A stretch of DNA of 5,074 bases, taken from assembly GCA_027065835.1 (NCBI GenBank), contig JAMONK010000250.1, positions 1 to 5,074 on the forward strand, read 5' to 3'. Position 1 is the stretch's first letter. The number at the start of each line of letters is the position of its first letter. Made by a program: the position numbers and the translations under genes. Below the pieces are notes generated by a model. The model was given only the letters and a program-made list of their open reading frames with translations, did no database searches and was not told the origin of the DNA. The DNA is from Thermococcus sp. GTDB lineage: Archaea; Methanobacteriota_B; Thermococci; Thermococcales; Thermococcaceae. This document shows positions 4,195 to 5,074 of this stretch, piece after piece.

Positions 4195-5074
4195 TCATTC
4201 CTTTTCCACTTTTGTGAACGCAATCAGCTCTTCTCCTCCCGTTTTTATTCTGTAGGCGCGCATCTTCCCGTCAAGGAAGTCCCTGATTGCCATCAGGGTT
4301 TTCTCGCGCCTGATCAGAAACTCCCGGGCTTCGTCAACGCTCACCTCCTTAAACCTCAGCCTCTCCCCCGGCCGGCTCTGTGCAACGATGGGAAGGTCTG
4401 CCGTTGAAACGACGGCTATCTTCGCGTAGCCGCCCGTCGTCTGGGCGTCGCGGAGCATCACTATCGGCTTTCCGTTGGCCGGAACCTGAACCGAGCCTGT
4501 CGGTATGGCGTCCGTCACTATCCCTGCGCCCTTTTCCGAGTGCTCTATGGCCTTTCCATCGAGACGGTAGCCCATCCTGTCGGACTCAGGCGTCACGGTA
4601 TAGGCCTCGCTCAGGAAAGTCTCTATCCCCTCCCCGGTGAAGTGGTCGAGGTTGGGGCCGAGAACGACGCGGACGGTCTTTTCCTTGGCGGAATAGTCGG
4701 GCCTCAGCCCAGGGGGAAGGTACCTCCCATCCTTCCTGGTTAGTACCGCGTAGCCGAGGTTCAGAACATCCCCGGCCTTCAGAGGCCTTCCAAGGCCGGC
4801 CTTGGGATAGGCCGAGCAGCTCCCGAGGAGCGGCTCACACTTTATCCCGCCGGCGAAGGCTATGTAGCCGTAGAGCCCGCTCCTCAGCGTTCCCACCTCA
4901 AGGATATCTCCCCTCTTTGCCCAGTGGCTCATCCAGGGTTCTACGGGAGTGCCGTTGAGTCTCACGTCAACGTCCCCAACAACAGCAAAAACGCAGGAAG
5001 CGTTAAACCTGAGCGTTGGGCCGGCGAGGAGGAACTCAAGGAGGGACGCGTCACCGGGGTTTCCGACGAGGTAG
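4195..5074 (-). CDS. pxpC: 5-oxoprolinase subunit C / biotin-dependent carboxyltransferase family protein (N-terminus outside window)
   Basis: The reading frame stays open from the stop at 4195-4197 to the right edge, giving 292 visible residues; roughly the first 30-40 are missing. The GTG at 4965 is an internal valine codon, because conserved family sequence continues upstream of it (LVGNPGDASLLEFLLAGPTLRF and onward). Family motifs in visible numbering: AFAGGI near 73-77, SDRMGYRL at 164-171, IPTGSVQVP at 190-198 and DAQTTGGY at 209-216. These match the PxpC/YbgK/KipA family, which with PxpA and PxpB opens 5-oxoproline to glutamate using ATP. The same fold occurs in urea amidolyase-related proteins, so the older name 'allophanate hydrolase subunit 2' may appear. 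Its pxpB partner would be expected just beyond the right edge, upstream on the minus strand. It is convergent with the UPF0179 gene. Confidence 0.9.
   Translation of the reverse strand, partial: YLVGNPGDASLLEFLLAGPTLRFNASCVFAVVGDVDVRLNGTPVEPWMSHWAKRGDILEVGTLRSGLYGYIAFAGGIKCEPLLGSCSAYPKAGLGRPLKAGDVLNLGYAVLTRKDGRYLPPGLRPDYSAKEKTVRVVLGPNLDHFTGEGIETFLSEAYTVTPESDRMGYRLDGKAIEHSEKGAGIVTDAIPTGSVQVPANGKPIVMLRDAQTTGGYAKIAVVSTADLPIVAQSRPGERLRFKEVSVDEAREFLIRREKTLMAIRDFLDGKMRAYRIKTGGEELIAFTKVEKE

Noticed and set aside
4195..4965. Complete PxpC-like gene starting at the GTG at 4965
   Set aside because: Conserved family sequence continues in frame upstream of this GTG to the window edge, so it is an internal valine and the gene is partial.

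Overview
The window looks like chromosome from a hyperthermophilic euryarchaeon of the order Thermococcales, most likely a GC-rich Thermococcus. The grounds are archaeal sn-glycerol-1-phosphate dehydrogenase, a DUF63 membrane protein, a UPF0179 protein, an archaeal-type FBPase/IMPase, BRE/TATA-like promoters, GGAGGTG-type ribosome binding sites, and an elongator tRNA-Met with a bulge-helix-bulge intron. This placement comes from protein and signal resemblance, not from a database search.

Layout, left to right. (1) 1-73, minus: the first 24 codons of a lipoprotein gene that leaves the window at the left edge. (2) 74-254: a gene-poor spacer with a TATA-like element, two hairpin-forming inverted repeats and two very small candidate reading frames. 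(3) 255-363, minus: tRNA-Met(CAU) with encoded CCA and a 31-nt intron at position 37/38; its promoter abuts the stop codon of the next gene. (4) 415-2610, minus: a tightly packed three-gene operon transcribed leftward, in the order DUF63 membrane protein, inositol monophosphatase/fructose-1,6-bisphosphatase, rhomboid protease. The first two overlap by 4 nt (ATGA) and the last two by 8 nt. (5) 2611-2682: a compact divergent promoter region. (6) 2683-4192, plus: sn-glycerol-1-phosphate dehydrogenase, then a small cysteine-containing UPF0179 protein 34 nt downstream. (7) 4195-5074, minus: a 5-oxoprolinase subunit C (PxpC)-like gene that leaves the window at the right edge and converges on the UPF0179 gene with only 2 nt between the stop codons.

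How the genes may fit together. G1P dehydrogenase makes the glycerol phosphate backbone of archaeal lipids from dihydroxyacetone phosphate. The divergent operon starts with a conserved archaeal membrane protein of unknown function and carries a sugar/inositol phosphatase and an intramembrane protease. Triose/hexose phosphate and inositol phosphate metabolism is a plausible common theme, but that link is inference from gene order. PxpC belongs to a separate unit, 5-oxoproline hydrolysis, whose partner genes are probably beyond the right edge.

Nothing here is clearly a novel mobile or defence system. The points most worth checking are the hairpin placed 1 nt from the tRNA 3' end, the possible micro-ORFs beside it, the palindromic element at the centre of the divergent promoter, and the two uncharacterised families (DUF63, UPF0179) flanking lipid and sugar phosphate genes.
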